Shown here: piece by piece, positions 52,062 through 62,824 of the stretch
Layout of the letters: each line of letters opens with the position of its first letter
How positions within the stretch are numbered: the stretch's first letter is position 1
NCBI RefSeq assembly: GCF_025118155.1
Contig: NW_026251399.1
Coordinates: 1 to 64,000 of the forward strand
Origin: Cokeromyces recurvatus
Taxonomy: Eukaryota > Mucoromycota > Mucoromycetes > Mucorales > Mucoraceae
Direction of reading: 5' to 3'
Length of the DNA stretch: 64,000 bases
The notes under the pieces: generated by a model
Told to the model about the DNA's origin: nothing
The model's input: the letters and a program-made list of their open reading frames with translations, nothing else
Databases searched by the model: none
Translations under genes and position numbers: made by a program

Positions 52062-52439
52062 AGTTGAGTTTTATTAAATAAAAAAATCCAAATGAGCACA
52101 AGTATTTTATATACTAAAATTGCCCGGACCAGTTCAAAAATGTGTATAGAGAAAAAAAAAACTTTGTGGGCAGAAGGAAAAAGCATAAAAAAGAGGAAGA
52201 TAGGGAAGTCTAAAGACAGATTAGGCAGGATTAAAGCATCGTAGGGAGTACCGTGCTGTATTATGTCAATTTTATAGAGGAATCTTTGGATGGCAATCCA
52301 ATGTATTCGCCAGTAGGCTTGTGTATGAAGTGACTTGGGCGTTCGAGAGGGAAGCTGATTGAGAAGACACGGGATGGGGTCATCCACGTCTTGCGATATA
52401 TGTAATTGAGGATGGATGCGCAGGCAATGGATGCTGTGT

Positions 52440-52488
<49 letters not shown>

Positions 52489-53098
52489 AGATTGTGTAAT
52501 CCGCAATATGTGGCTACGCTCTTTCATAGAGGGAAGATGGCTAAGATGACGCATAACTTCAGTCGAAGCAGTAGGAGATTTGCCGAAGATGGTTCTGTGA
52601 CAATCATCTTGTGTTTTTTTTTCTGATTGCTTGTACTGAGCAGCAGTGAGAGTTAAGATAGCCAAGTCATACTCCATTTGTGGTCGCACCATTTGTTTGT
52701 ATAATTGTATAGATAATAGGTTCGAAAACCCAGAAGAGTTAATGCCAATACTGTGAAGAACCTGTGATAGTATGTATTAAAACAAAGAAAAATAAAAAGA
52801 AAAAGAGAACAAAAAAGAAGTATAGTTTGAGACTTGTTTATTCGATGTAAAAAGAATGATATAAAGACTATTTTGTGTCTACACAACTGCTTGTATTTAT
52901 ACTAATAAGTCCTGAATCAAAGAAATAAAAATAGCTATAAAAAAGATAAGCCATGAAACAGTGATAGTATTCAGATATACATTGTGTTGATTCAAGAAAC
53001 TGAATTATATGGATTATTTACTGGGTTTTATAGTGATTTGATTAAGGTTTTAAATAAAAAAACGTTTTGCTTGATCTGAGCATAGGTTCCTGATGTCT
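52062..53098 (-). mobile_element. Truncated LINE fragment, direct repeat copy 1
   Basis: On the minus strand: INSSGFSNLLSIQLYKQMVR then PQMEYDLAI (LINE RT palm/thumb region, about 52660-52750), then QSEKKTQDDCHRTIFGK and MKERSHILR, a T45 homopolymer at 52441-52485, then ILNYISQDVDDPIPCLLNQL and AYWRIHWIAIQRFLYKIDII, the C-terminal portion. It lacks the LINE 5' half, and about 130 residues, including the C-x-H-P region, are missing at the homopolymer. 52062-53002 matches 57428-58387 with only a handful of substitutions plus T-run length; from 53003 to about 53098 the two copies diverge to roughly three-quarters identity, then become unrelated. Confidence 0.8.
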
Positions 53099-53684
53099 TT
53101 TATATTTTTTCATTTTATTGGATCAAAGACGACCTGAATCCTTTACCAAAATTATAAAAATAAATATGTAGAAATGATATGATTTTTTATAATTGATACA
53201 TCTAGACGATTGGATGTCAATAAGTTTTATATGATTTACAAGATGTTACATACAGAGTTTTATTATATGTTCAGGCTTATAATTTACCCTTTATTATGTA
53301 ATTCATCTATTATAATATTACTTATGCTTATATCCAGAGCTTGTTTTATAACAGCTACGGACAATTTATAATGTAATACATATAGTTAGAATAAGTAATG
53401 TATGCTACGGTCTTGGCGACGCAGCAAATGTTATGTAGTACAAATGTGACTTTATCTGTTATTCAATACTTCAGAGTATTACATACATGTCCAGTTACTG
53501 TGACCGTTTAAGGGATAAGTACAGTAGCTTCACTCAAAAAGTTCGTTTTCCAAATTCGCTTTTGCGTCATTAAAATATAATTTGAGATTGCAAATAAAAA
53601 AGTCTTTTAATTTATACTGATATAATGACTAAAGATTATAAAGAAGGTTGATTAAATTAAAAGAAAATGGAAGTTTTATTGAAC

Positions 53685-53725
<41 letters not shown>

Positions 53726-53757
53726 CTTTAAGTACATACATATTATACACACGCCGA
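53099..53757. other. Intergenic upstream of the PD-(D/E)XK-like gene A
   Basis: AT-rich, with a TA microsatellite at about 53697-53722. No gene seen. This is the likely promoter of the gene at 53758. Confidence 0.35.
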
Positions 53758-55533
53758 ATGAAAATTCCTCCTCAATTATCTTTATTTATAAGCATGAATA
53801 ATAGACTTGTTATCAGTGATATAATAAAAAACAAACGCACGTCAGCGGAAGTGATCGAAAGAATGTGGAGACGACGGTTTGCATCAGAAGTTAAGGATGA
53901 TGTATGTGTTTTAGATTCCGTAGAAGTAAATTGGGTTGAGCTGCTAGCTGAAGGAGTAAGAATTGCAAAAGAGAGTATCGTACAATCTATCAAAAGCAAG
54001 AGAACGTTTGCACTTTTAGAAGCTTATGAAAACGACAACGATTCTATTGCTAAATTGATAACTGGACAACAGGCTGAGGGCAGTACAAATAAGGTAAACA
54101 ATTAAAAATAGCTAATATTACAACAGCATTTAATGTATGCCTCAATTTAGAAAAAAAAAGGGAAGGAGAAAGCTCAAGCTATCGAAGAATTACCTGAATG
54201 TAGTGTAGAGTCCATTTCCCAGTCTAGTGTAGAGTCTGGTGATGTCTCAGCCCAAAGTGCCCCTTTTTTACAGATTGTTTATAGTGATAACGACGTCGAA
54301 AGTTCTTACAAAGAAAAAGAGTCGGAAACTATGACGGATAAATCATCATCTTGGAGTATTATAGGTCATGTTTGGTCGATGACGTTAAGCGAATTAAATA
54401 TTATCGTTCAAGGAAAGAAGGATATGATTACTAGCAATTTAAATATTAAGTCAATTTATGACAGTGCTCATAATCTTGCCTTTGAAAAGCTTTTAAAACC
54501 AATGGATATTGACAAAAGACTTTATTTATCTGCTTTATTCCAAACGCCACAATCAAGCAATCCTATCGACCGCCGGTATTTGGTGCCCCTGAGAAGACTA
54601 CCTAATAAAATTATTCGATACATAAGGGCTATGGAACAAGCAATGGAACATGGAACTGTGATTAATATTCAAGGCGTTTCGCTCAACACCGTCGATGAAG
54701 TAGCTTTACATCATATCCTGGTTGGTATTTATTTGAATCACTCCAAGCCTCCTAAACGTATATCAAGCGAGATCGATTTTATAGTTAAGTCTGTAGCTGA
54801 TTTACTTTGTTCTTTGTGGTCGTCACACAATGATGTAACAATTTCATGGTATGTTGAACACAAATTAATACAAAGGCGTATATTAACGATATTATTTTTT
54901 TATCTAGGGACTTTTCCACCTGGATTAATAAACAAAAAATGCCTGATTCTATTTCTACGCGACCTGATCTTGTTTTTTATTCTGACTTTTGTGAAGTGGG
55001 TAATGGAGAGATTAAGCCCATTGGAACACCAAAATCATGTGTTGATGTTGCTCGTGCGAGAATTTTAGAGACGTGTAAAAGACAGCTGCACATAAGATTG
55101 AAGACTTCGACATTGCCAAGTGAAGCTATTACTTTTGGTGTGCTCATTTACGGTAAAAAAAAAAGCTAGATGCGTTCTCCAGAGTTTTACTTAGAAAAGA
55201 TACTAATATTCTTTATTATCATTTAGGTCTGTGCTATGAGATATTCATAGTTTCATTTAGTGACGGATATTATCCGTATGAGCGTGTTTCCGTTGGAATA
55301 TTACCCACTTCATTTGATACATACAAAAATGCAGAAAAGACATTGATGGATTTAATACAATTAAAAGTAAGATACTAGCATGCAATATATGTTTTCAATG
55401 ATACTAAATAGTCACGTAGGAATCGATGAATATGTCTTTGCCAACAGAAAGTACATCTGAGGAGTTTATCCTAGTAGACAAAAACTTTTTGCTACCAACC
55501 GTGTCTTACAGCTCCATTGTAAAATATAACTGA
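53758..55533 (+). CDS. Uncharacterised protein A, candidate PD-(D/E)XK nuclease-like fold
   Basis: 510 aa, five exons: 53758-54093, 54151-54848, 54908-55152, 55227-55366 and 55420-55533; lengths sum exactly. No family I can name with certainty. N-terminus has Arg/Lys-rich helices, then a Ser/Glu-rich linker with VESxSQSSVESG repeats (about residues 120-170), a helical middle, and a C-terminal module RPDLVFYSDFCEVGNGEIKP followed by VDVARARILETCKRQ. The P-D, then 15-residue spacing, then E-x-K pattern, with hydrophobic strands around it, is that of the PD-(D/E)XK nuclease core. Strands FGVLIYGLCYEIFIVSF follow. It shares this arrangement with the gene at 58654-60077. It lies between two LINE repeats. 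Function unknown. Confidence 0.65.
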
Positions 55534-56036
55534 ACTTGTTCGACGTAATTAAAAAAATTTAAATCATTACTTATCATCAACAATTACAAATAAAGTTTCT
55601 TTATTATATTATGTTCGTAAATGTATTGTTACAAATTAGTCTGTTTACTTAATGTCGCTCAACTTTTCACTGCCAGAAAATTTTAATACAGATGGATCAT
55701 TGAAAAATAAATTTAGGTGAGAGTGAGAGCATTTATTACAGTAAATTGAAAGAAAAAAAAACCTTGTTCAGATATTTCTAAGCTTTTGACGCTTTTAATG
55801 TTATTGTTTGAGGTTGGTAGTAGACTTTACCCTTTGCTTTTCCGTAGAAAGAACTCCATTTTCAGAATTTGACATTCAAAAATTAGCGTACAGATTGAGT
55901 CTTGTTTGAGAAGGGCAGAGCTTGATACAAATTGCTGTGATTTCCATTTTTAAGTATGTCACATAGTATCCTGGAAAAGTAAAGTACTATTACCTTCTAT
56001 ATCGATGAGATAAATGACTTGTTACAGGACAAATTG
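55534..56036. other. Intergenic, no gene seen
   Basis: Lies between protein A and the tandem repeat. AT-rich with no long open frame of recognisable content. Confidence 0.35.
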
Positions 56037-56400
56037 CGTAAAGCAAAAGCTGGTTATCAGTGCAGTTTCTTTCTGGAAAATTATAAACACTAAAATGCTT
56101 GAGAAATACATATAAAATAAAAAAATAAAAAAATAAAAAAATAAAAAATAAACACCATTGTGTTCATCATAATGGGGAGCAGAACGGGCGAAAGATACGG
56201 AGCAAAATGCGCAAAGCAAAAGCTGGTTATCAATGCGGTTTCTGTCCGGAAAATGATGAGCATTAAAATGCTTGAGAAATACATAAAAAAATAAAAAAAA
56301 TAAACATCATTGTGTTCATCATAATGGGGAGCAGAACGGGCGAAAGATACGGAGCAAAATGCGCAAAGCAAAGCTAGCTACTGGAAAATGATGAATACGG
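56037..56400. repeat. Tandem repeat, about 150-170 bp unit, about 2.3 copies
   Basis: Unit 1 (about 56037-56209) and unit 2 (about 56210-56362) share a block from GTAAAGCAAAAGCTGGTTATC through AAATGCTTGAGAAATACATA, an A/AAT-rich patch of variable length, and a GTGTTCATCATAATGGGGAG...CGGAGCAAAATGC block. A third, partial unit continues to about 56400. The second halves of units 1 and 2 are identical over about 50 bp. The first halves carry scattered substitutions, so copies have different ages. Short minus-strand open frames here just follow the repeat and are not supported as genes. Confidence 0.85.
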
Positions 56401-56917
56401 TCACGAACAAAACAAATAGAACTACTCTCCGATCTTGCAAAGCTAAGTTCCATGAAGGAGTAAAACATGCTTAAAAAAGATGTTAGATTAAAAAATGTAA
56501 ACATACAATAAATGATACCTGCTTGGGCTAACTCAGATTAAGTTTCTTCAATATATATAGATACCAAGTGTGTGTGTAGAAAAGGCCTAGCATTTGCAAA
56601 TGTCGCAGGAAGATGAAATGTAATTTTAGTGAAAGAAAGCCTAGTAAGTTTGAAAAAAAAAAAAAAAAAAAAAAAATACGATCCCCCTGGCATTATGTCG
56701 TCATCAAAATTGTTGGTAAACCAGTAGAAAGCTGCTAAACAAAGTAGTACAACAAAGACGAAATTGATCAAAGTAACGTCTCAATATGTATAAGTTACCA
56801 AGCAACTCCTTTCCACATATACATGTTAAAAATCGCGCTAAATAGGCATACCAAACAGTCACAGAGAGAGAAAAAAAAAAGGGAGAGAGAGGACTCCAAA
56901 CAATTCTCAAACATGGA
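56401..56917. other. Low-information DNA between tandem repeat and mariner remnant
   Basis: Contains an A24 tract near 56654. No recognised gene; may include the decayed 5' portion of the mariner element. Confidence 0.35.
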
Positions 56918-57110
56918 CCTAATGCATTATTCTTACTATCCTATTCACACATAATAAACCCCATTGAAGAATGTTGGGCAAAAATCAAGAAAGAAATTCG
57001 CAAAGTACCTTTGAAAAAAGAATGAATTAATAGCTGACCGTATTGAAGACGCAGCTAAAACGGTTACAGCAAAGGCCATTCTCAAAAATTCTTAGGCAAA
57101 TGTATGGATA
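56918..57110 (+). mobile_element. Tc1/mariner-type transposase remnant (DDE C-terminal end)
   Basis: In one frame: KHGPNALFLLSYSHIINPIE then ECWAKIKKEIRKVPL, followed after a frame shift by LIADRIEDAAKTVTAKAILK. The stretch L-x-Y-S-x-x-x-N-P-I-E-x-x-W is the signature around the third acidic residue of Tc1/mariner transposases. No terminal inverted repeats, catalytic D residues or start were found nearby, so it is a dead C-terminal fragment. At least one frame change lies after KVPLKK. Confidence 0.75.
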
Positions 57111-57427
57111 TGGAGACATTATAATATTAAAAACAATAAACTAGTCTACAAATTATTTTTTTTCTGACTCCATGGCTAAGAAAGTTGAATCACTTGACTT
57201 TAATTAGGCGATGTAGTGGCCTAGCCGGGCAAAGCTTCTAAATTGCATTTCTAAGATCTTAGCTTTGTAAATATATTTCAACTCTAAAGGCACAATCAAA
57301 TAAATTGTTTAATCTCAATGATAAAAATGTGACAAATTCGTCATATTAAAGGACAAGTTCTTTAGCTTCGATCGACAAATATAATTATTATCTGCGACAA
57401 TTCTTTCTTGAGCCAGGCGACATTTAA
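57111..57427. other. Short spacer between mariner remnant and LINE copy 2
   Basis: About 320 bp; nothing recognised. Ends near GAGCCAGGCGACA just before the repeat begins. Confidence 0.35.
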
Positions 57428-57805
57428 AGTTGAGTTTTATTAAATAAAAAAATCCAAATGAACACAAGTATTTTATATACTAAAATTGCCCGGACCAGTT
57501 CAAAAATGTATATAGAGAAAAAAAAAACTTTGTGGGCAGAAGGAAAAAGCATAAAAAAGAGGAAGATAGGGAAGTCTAAAGACAGATTAGGCAGGATTAA
57601 AGCATCGTAGGGAGTACCGTGCTGTATTATGTCAATTTTATAGAGGAATCTTTGGATGGCAATCCAATGTATTCGCCAGTAGGCTTGTGTATGAAGTGAC
57701 TTGGGCGTTCGAGAGGGAAGCTGATTGAGAAGACACGGGATGGGGTCATCCACGTCTTGCGATATATGTAATTGAGGATGGATGCGCAGGCAATGGATGC
57801 TGTGT

Positions 57806-57875
<70 letters not shown>

Positions 57876-58479
57876 AGATTGTGTAATCCGCAATATGTGG
57901 CTACGCTCTTTCATAGAGGGAAGATGGCTAAGATGACGCATAACTTCAGTCGAAGCAGTAGGAGATTTGCCGAAGATGGTTCTGTGACAATCATCTTGTG
58001 TTTTTTTTTCTGATTGCTTGTACTGAGCAGCAGTGAGAGTTAAGATAGCCAAGTCATACTCCATTTGTGGTCGCACCATTTGTTTGTATAATTGTATAGA
58101 TAATAGGTTCGAAAACCCAGAAGAGTTAATGCCAATACTGTGAAGAACCTGTGATAGTATGTATTAAAACAAAGAAAAATAAAAAGAAAAAGAGAACAAA
58201 AAAGAAGTATAGTTTGAGACTTGTTTATTCGATGTAAAAAGAATGATATAAAGACTATTTTGTGTCTACACAACTGCTTGTATTTATACTAATAAGTCCT
58301 GAATCAAAGAAATAAAAATAGCTATAAAAAAGATAAGCCATGAAACAGTGATAGTATTCAGATATACATTGTGTTGATTCAAGAAACTGATCTATGGATT
58401 ATCTATTGAGTGTTATAATGATCTGATTAAGTTCTAAATAAAAAATTTATTGTTTGATCTGAGTTTATGTTCCTGATAT
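57428..58479 (-). mobile_element. Truncated LINE fragment, direct repeat copy 2
   Basis: Same structure and orientation as copy 1 at 52062-53098, 5.37 kb away. Differences in the core are few (for example GAACAC against GAGCAC, TGTATATAG against TGTGTATAG) plus the homopolymer, here T66 (57807-57872) against T45. The copies share LINE coding sequence plus about 225-320 bp beyond the readable RT homology, so they look like a segmental duplication, not two independent insertions. Confidence 0.8.
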
Positions 58480-58653
58480 TTTTTTTTTTATAAGTAGTGC
58501 TTTATTTGGCCAATACTTACTTACAAAAAAACAATCATGATACTATAATAGCAATCACGACAACTAACAACTTTTTTCAAGACAAATAATTAAATAAAAC
58601 ATAAACATAAGGAGGTATTTATCCATAAAAGCATAAAATGATAGGGACGGGTC

Positions 58654-60077
58654 TTAAAAATGATTGTGCTGATGGTGATTTTTTCTTTTTCGACTCACAG
58701 TCGCAGATGTTATTGCTTGTAAAATTGGAGACTTCAAAGACCCTTTAGAAACCTCGGCATGAGGAAGATTTGTTGCGAGGCAGTATTTTCTGAACGTTTG
58801 GACAATATTCATCATCTTATCCATTCTTACAAACATCATCGTCATTTCATCAATTGACGATGGGAATCGGATATGCTCTAGCTCAAACATGGTGTAGAGC
58901 TCTTCTGTGGTTCGTTGAATCATATAGAAGGTCAAATTCATCCCTACTGCCTGAATAACCATGATATTTTGGCTATGGTAGCTGTCAATGGCATTTTTTC
59001 TGAAAATGACCAGACGAGTAAGATCAACGTTAACCTTGTAGTGATTTTTAGCCGTACTAAAAGGTTTAATCTCAATATACCCTAAATGCTTATTAATGGG
59101 CCCTGCATTCAAACTAATGCTTCCATCAGGTTGACGGCTACTGAGGTTGATACCAGCATATTCCGGGCATTCGATTTTTTTTCATCGGTAAAATCAAAAA
59201 AAATATCACCGTTGAAACTACATTGATCAAATAGACCCTGTAGCAGCGGCTGTAAATAACGAGAACAGAGGCGGCGCCCCTTGATCACCGATAAGTTCGT
59301 AAATCGTGGCAATGATTGTAATAGACGTGAGAAAACGCCAAGGCACTGCCTTACAATGGGCTCAGTGTCGACGGATAAACTAACTATCTTGGCTACAGCA
59401 GCGTCAATATCATATTTATCAGTGGTTAAATCACGGTATATGTCCATTAGTGTTATGATAAGCTCACGAGGAAATCTACTGGTGCCCCACTCTAACTGTG
59501 ATAACAGGTCCTTGATGATGACTGATGATAAGCCGTTCAAGTGTCCGTCTAAATCGGGGTCGTTAGTTTGTCGACACAGTAAAAGTATGGAAGAAACTGA
59601 CAGAATATGGACAAGATGCCTTTCAAAAGTTAAGGTGTTTCCATTTGTTATTGTTTCCTTTACGACAGTTTGAAAATCATAAAAGCATTGGCTAACATTG
59701 ACGCTATCAATCATATACGGTTTACAGTTTGGGGCGGTAATGTAGCTCGACAGATAATTCTTGAGCAGCTCGTTAGTAGAGTTAGATAAAGTAGAAGCAA
59801 TTGTTTCTGTTTCTGCTACTGTTACTGATGATGTGCTGGCCTCTGATATGGGCGCATTAATTCTGTTTTTAATAGCTTTTTTCAGGCTCCACTCTGCCCA
59901 AAATTTATTGACTTCGTTTGGATTTTCCTTCCATTTATCATAACCTTTTTGAAGAGCTTTCTTCTTAGACTCATTTACAATCCAATCGTTCACAATGATG
60001 TTGAAGCGTCGGATCAACTGTCTCTGAGAATACTGTGTATGTTCATTAAAGAACATTATGTGTTCAAATCGATCCAT
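58654..60077 (-). pseudogene. Uncharacterised protein B, same RxPD...EIKP family, one frameshift
   Basis: Two abutting frames on the minus strand. The upstream one (start 60077, MDRFEHIMFFNEHTQYSQ) encodes a helical region with VFSRLLQSLPRF and DQCSFNGDIFFDFTDEKK. The downstream frame continues as NLSSRQPDGSISLNAG, GYIEIKPFSTAKNHY, VDLTRLVIFRKNAID, and ends in KRKNHHQHNHF at 58654. The two join smoothly if one base is added to the 8-nt homopolymer at 59175-59182. P-D then about 17 residues then E-x-K is shared with protein A, as are the following V-D-x-x-R helix and a later strand. As drawn it is frameshifted; a sequencing error or a young pseudogene are both possible. Sequence also reads in frame upstream of the ATG (ELKWVLEN), so the true start may lie further upstream. 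Confidence 0.6.
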
Positions 60078-60186
60078 GTTTTCTAAGACCCATTTTAGCT
60101 CACTGGGTGCGTGTCTTTTCTTTTCAGTAAGTGATGTTTTAGTAATTTAATTAATTAGAAAGAAAAAGTATATGTTAGTATAATGC

Positions 60187-60240
<54 letters not shown>

Positions 60241-61072
60241 GAAAGTTACTGAAGGAGCATTTCAGGGGAACACACTAATATAGGAGTTCTCAAAGCAGTA
60301 TTTTGTCATCTATTACCAAACAAGAATCCATATCGAGGGACCTCATATTTTCATATTTGTACAAACTCTAGTTACCCTTGATTTTCAAGAACTGTAACAC
60401 GATTGAATAAATGTCTTAATTTTTTACTCCCTTTTTTTTTCCACAACCACTATTTCCGACTTTTTGGTGAAGTCTCCCTTCAATAAATACAACAGATCTC
60501 GCCCAAATTATGTGGTGTTCTAGGCCTCAGATCACGATAATTCTGTGTATAGCTGTATATAGTGTAGTGTATATACATGTATCATATATAAATATATCCT
60601 TCAAAACATAAACTAGATTCAACTACATTATGGAATGATAAGCACAGGAATAACTCTATTGACGAATATATCATGTTCTTGAAGCAAGAAGCTAAATGAT
60701 AGCATCTTAATATGGAAATCAGATCAACTTTTGTATTGAATAGCAAAAGATAAAGAAAGAGAGATAACCAGAAGACAAATCTGTGAAAACTTTTTATAGT
60801 TTATCAGGAATAATATAAAAATTGTACCAAGAAAAATTATATGAAAAATGTCGAGGGCTATTTATATGTTTTCACCAGGTAAATGATATTAATAGAAATA
60901 TGATTCAGATAAACAAGTATTACTATAATAAATCATTTTACATAAAATATTATCTCTGAATAATTCTACAATCAATAAGATATATCTTTATTCTTTTTTT
61001 TTCTTCCTGAGTTGTCGCCGTTCCTAGAAGCATAACGAATTATTATCACTGGGATGAGCGACACATTAATAT
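60078..61072. other. Intergenic about 1 kb with A51 tract
   Basis: Poly-A at about 60188-60238. No gene recognised between protein B and the duplicated segment. Confidence 0.35.
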
Positions 61073-61482
61073 TATATTTAAAAAAAATTAGCAAAGGAAC
61101 ATATTGCACAGAGAAGGCTGTTATATTTATTACTAGGGGTTGGGCAGGTTTTTAGGCCTACGGGCCCATTCGCTTACTGTACCTTGCATTTTTTTGCTTC
61201 AACGGACGCTTCACTAAGTAAATTCTTTTTCTATAAAAAAAAAAAAAAAAAACTTACCATTAAACACTTGAGTGAAGAAGAAAAGAAGAAAAAGTAGGAA
61301 ATAAAAATTCTCACAGAATGACGTAGAGTTAGGGGTAATAATATGCAGCAACCAATTGGATTTGAACAACATGGAAAAAAAAAGGAGTCAATTTTGGTAT
61401 TATCAACTGTAAGTTCCCAAAAGTTCTTCAAGTAATTCGTGATTTTATTGGCATACTGCTTTGTTTTTTTACTACCTTATTT

Positions 61483-61526
<44 letters not shown>

Positions 61527-62014
61527 AAGAAAATCTTGAATTTTAAACGCAAAACACTATAATTTATTATTTTTTTCTTTTTTTCTTTTTAATATTTTTC
61601 TTTGTCTCCTTTTTTCTTTAAAAAATAATAATAATATGGCACCAACGGACATTAGAAGTTATGAAACTTATTTAGTAGCTCGACAAGCAGTAACTAATGA
61701 AGCAGTAAATCGACTTACACCAACTGAAGATCAAAAGATCATTCTCATCATTATTGGAGTTTATACAGCAGCAATTTTAATTTTATGGAATATGCCAATA
61801 GCCAAGATTATTCTATCACCGTTTAAGGTAAATTATACTTTATGTCAATATTTAAACTAAAAAAAAATCTAAAATTAAATATGAGGGGAATTAGTAGTTA
61901 TTAACAGTAGGCTTACATGAATTTTCGCATGCATTTATGGGGTGTTTAACCTGTGCTAAAATCGAATCTATCGAAATAGATCCAGACGAAGGTGGAGTTA
62001 CTCGAATGGTAAAG
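61073..62014. repeat. Intact copy of the inverted segmental duplication (partner at 15169-16124)
   Basis: About 940 bp matching the reverse complement of 15169-16124 almost base for base. It covers the 5' flank and exons 1-2 of the M50B-like gene. Ends exactly at the exon 2/intron 2 border (AATGGTAAAG), then the two copies differ. The outer end is an A/T tract (TATATTTAAAAA). Confidence 0.9.
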
Positions 62015-62585
62015 CTCAAGTAGTAAAAATAGTAAATTATATATTTTTAATAAATATATTTTTTCTTTTTGAATTTAGCGAGGCGGTATTCCAATGTGTA
62101 CATTACCCGCAGGCTATTTAGGATCTTCTTTAATTGGAGCTATTTTAGTCATGTGTGGATTTAATATATTAGCATCTAAAATAGCCAGTATCTTTTTAGG
62201 CGTCTGTTTGTTATTTACACTTTGGTGGGCTAAAAACTGGTTAACACGAGGTATTGGGTTCTTATTTATTGGTGTCATCATCTTTCTTTGGTGGCTTGAA
62301 CGTGGAGCAGGGCTTCGTTATTTTGTATTGTTTGTAGGCGTTATGTCATGTCTCTATTGTCTTTGGGATATTTTAGATGACCTTGTATTTCGTAAACTTC
62401 ATGAATCAGATGCATCTAAATTTGCTCAAGTTTGTGGTGGCTCTTGTATGTCAAGTCGTGTTTGGGGTGTATTTTGGTTTATAATTAGTTTGATATTTTT
62501 TATAGTTGGAATCTTGATTGGCTTAGCAGCATTTAAAGAAGATCAACAAACACAACAACAACAAGCACAAGGCTTTGGTTGGTAA
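61636..62585 (+). CDS. M50B-like membrane peptidase
   Basis: 269 aa, exons 61636-61827, 61898-62008 and 62079-62585, in frame. A first hydrophobic segment (IILIIIGVYTAAILILW) is followed by GLHEFSHAFMGC, an HExxH-type zinc site typical of the peptidase M50B-like family (PF13398, from memory), then a conserved GGIPMCTLPAGYLGSS segment and five or so membrane helices. A later DILDDL in the last third matches the family's acidic signature. Function of the fungal members is largely unknown; membrane-bound zinc protease activity is inferred. The tail is Gln-rich. Exon 2 starts at TTATTAACAG TAGGC with acceptor TTAGTAG. Confidence 0.88.
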
Positions 62586-62824
62586 AGGAAAAGCCTGTAT
62601 TTTGTATGAATATACCATGTTATATAGACATATAATATTTCTACTTGTTATATTTCTATAAAAGTTATCCTGATTTATTATCATTATTATAAACAATGTA
62701 GCTTTTTTTTTTCACTTTCGGGGATTAAATCCTTCTAAATTGTCCACCCTCCATGTTTATATATCTTTCGTCTTCTTTTATTTTATTTTATTTTTACTTG
62801 AAAACAAAGGAAAGAAAAGTAATC
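62586..62824. other. Short spacer, 3' flank and promoter
   Basis: About 240 bp between the M50B-like stop and the uL22m start. No gene; AT-rich. Confidence 0.3.

Noticed and set aside
52043..52387. Open frame starting MDDPIPCLLNQLP in LINE copy 1 (and its twin at 57424-57753)
   Set aside because: Part of the truncated LINE reading frame, not a separate gene; the downstream hydrophobic residues come from AT-rich DNA.
56022..56371. Repeated minus-strand open frames beginning MLCAFCSVSFARSAP
   Set aside because: They simply track the tandem repeat unit, with low-complexity ends; no homology recognised.
52062..58479. The two LINE copies as long terminal repeats of an LTR retrotransposon
   Set aside because: The repeats themselves encode RT C-terminal LINE sequence, and no gag, protease or integrase lies between them.
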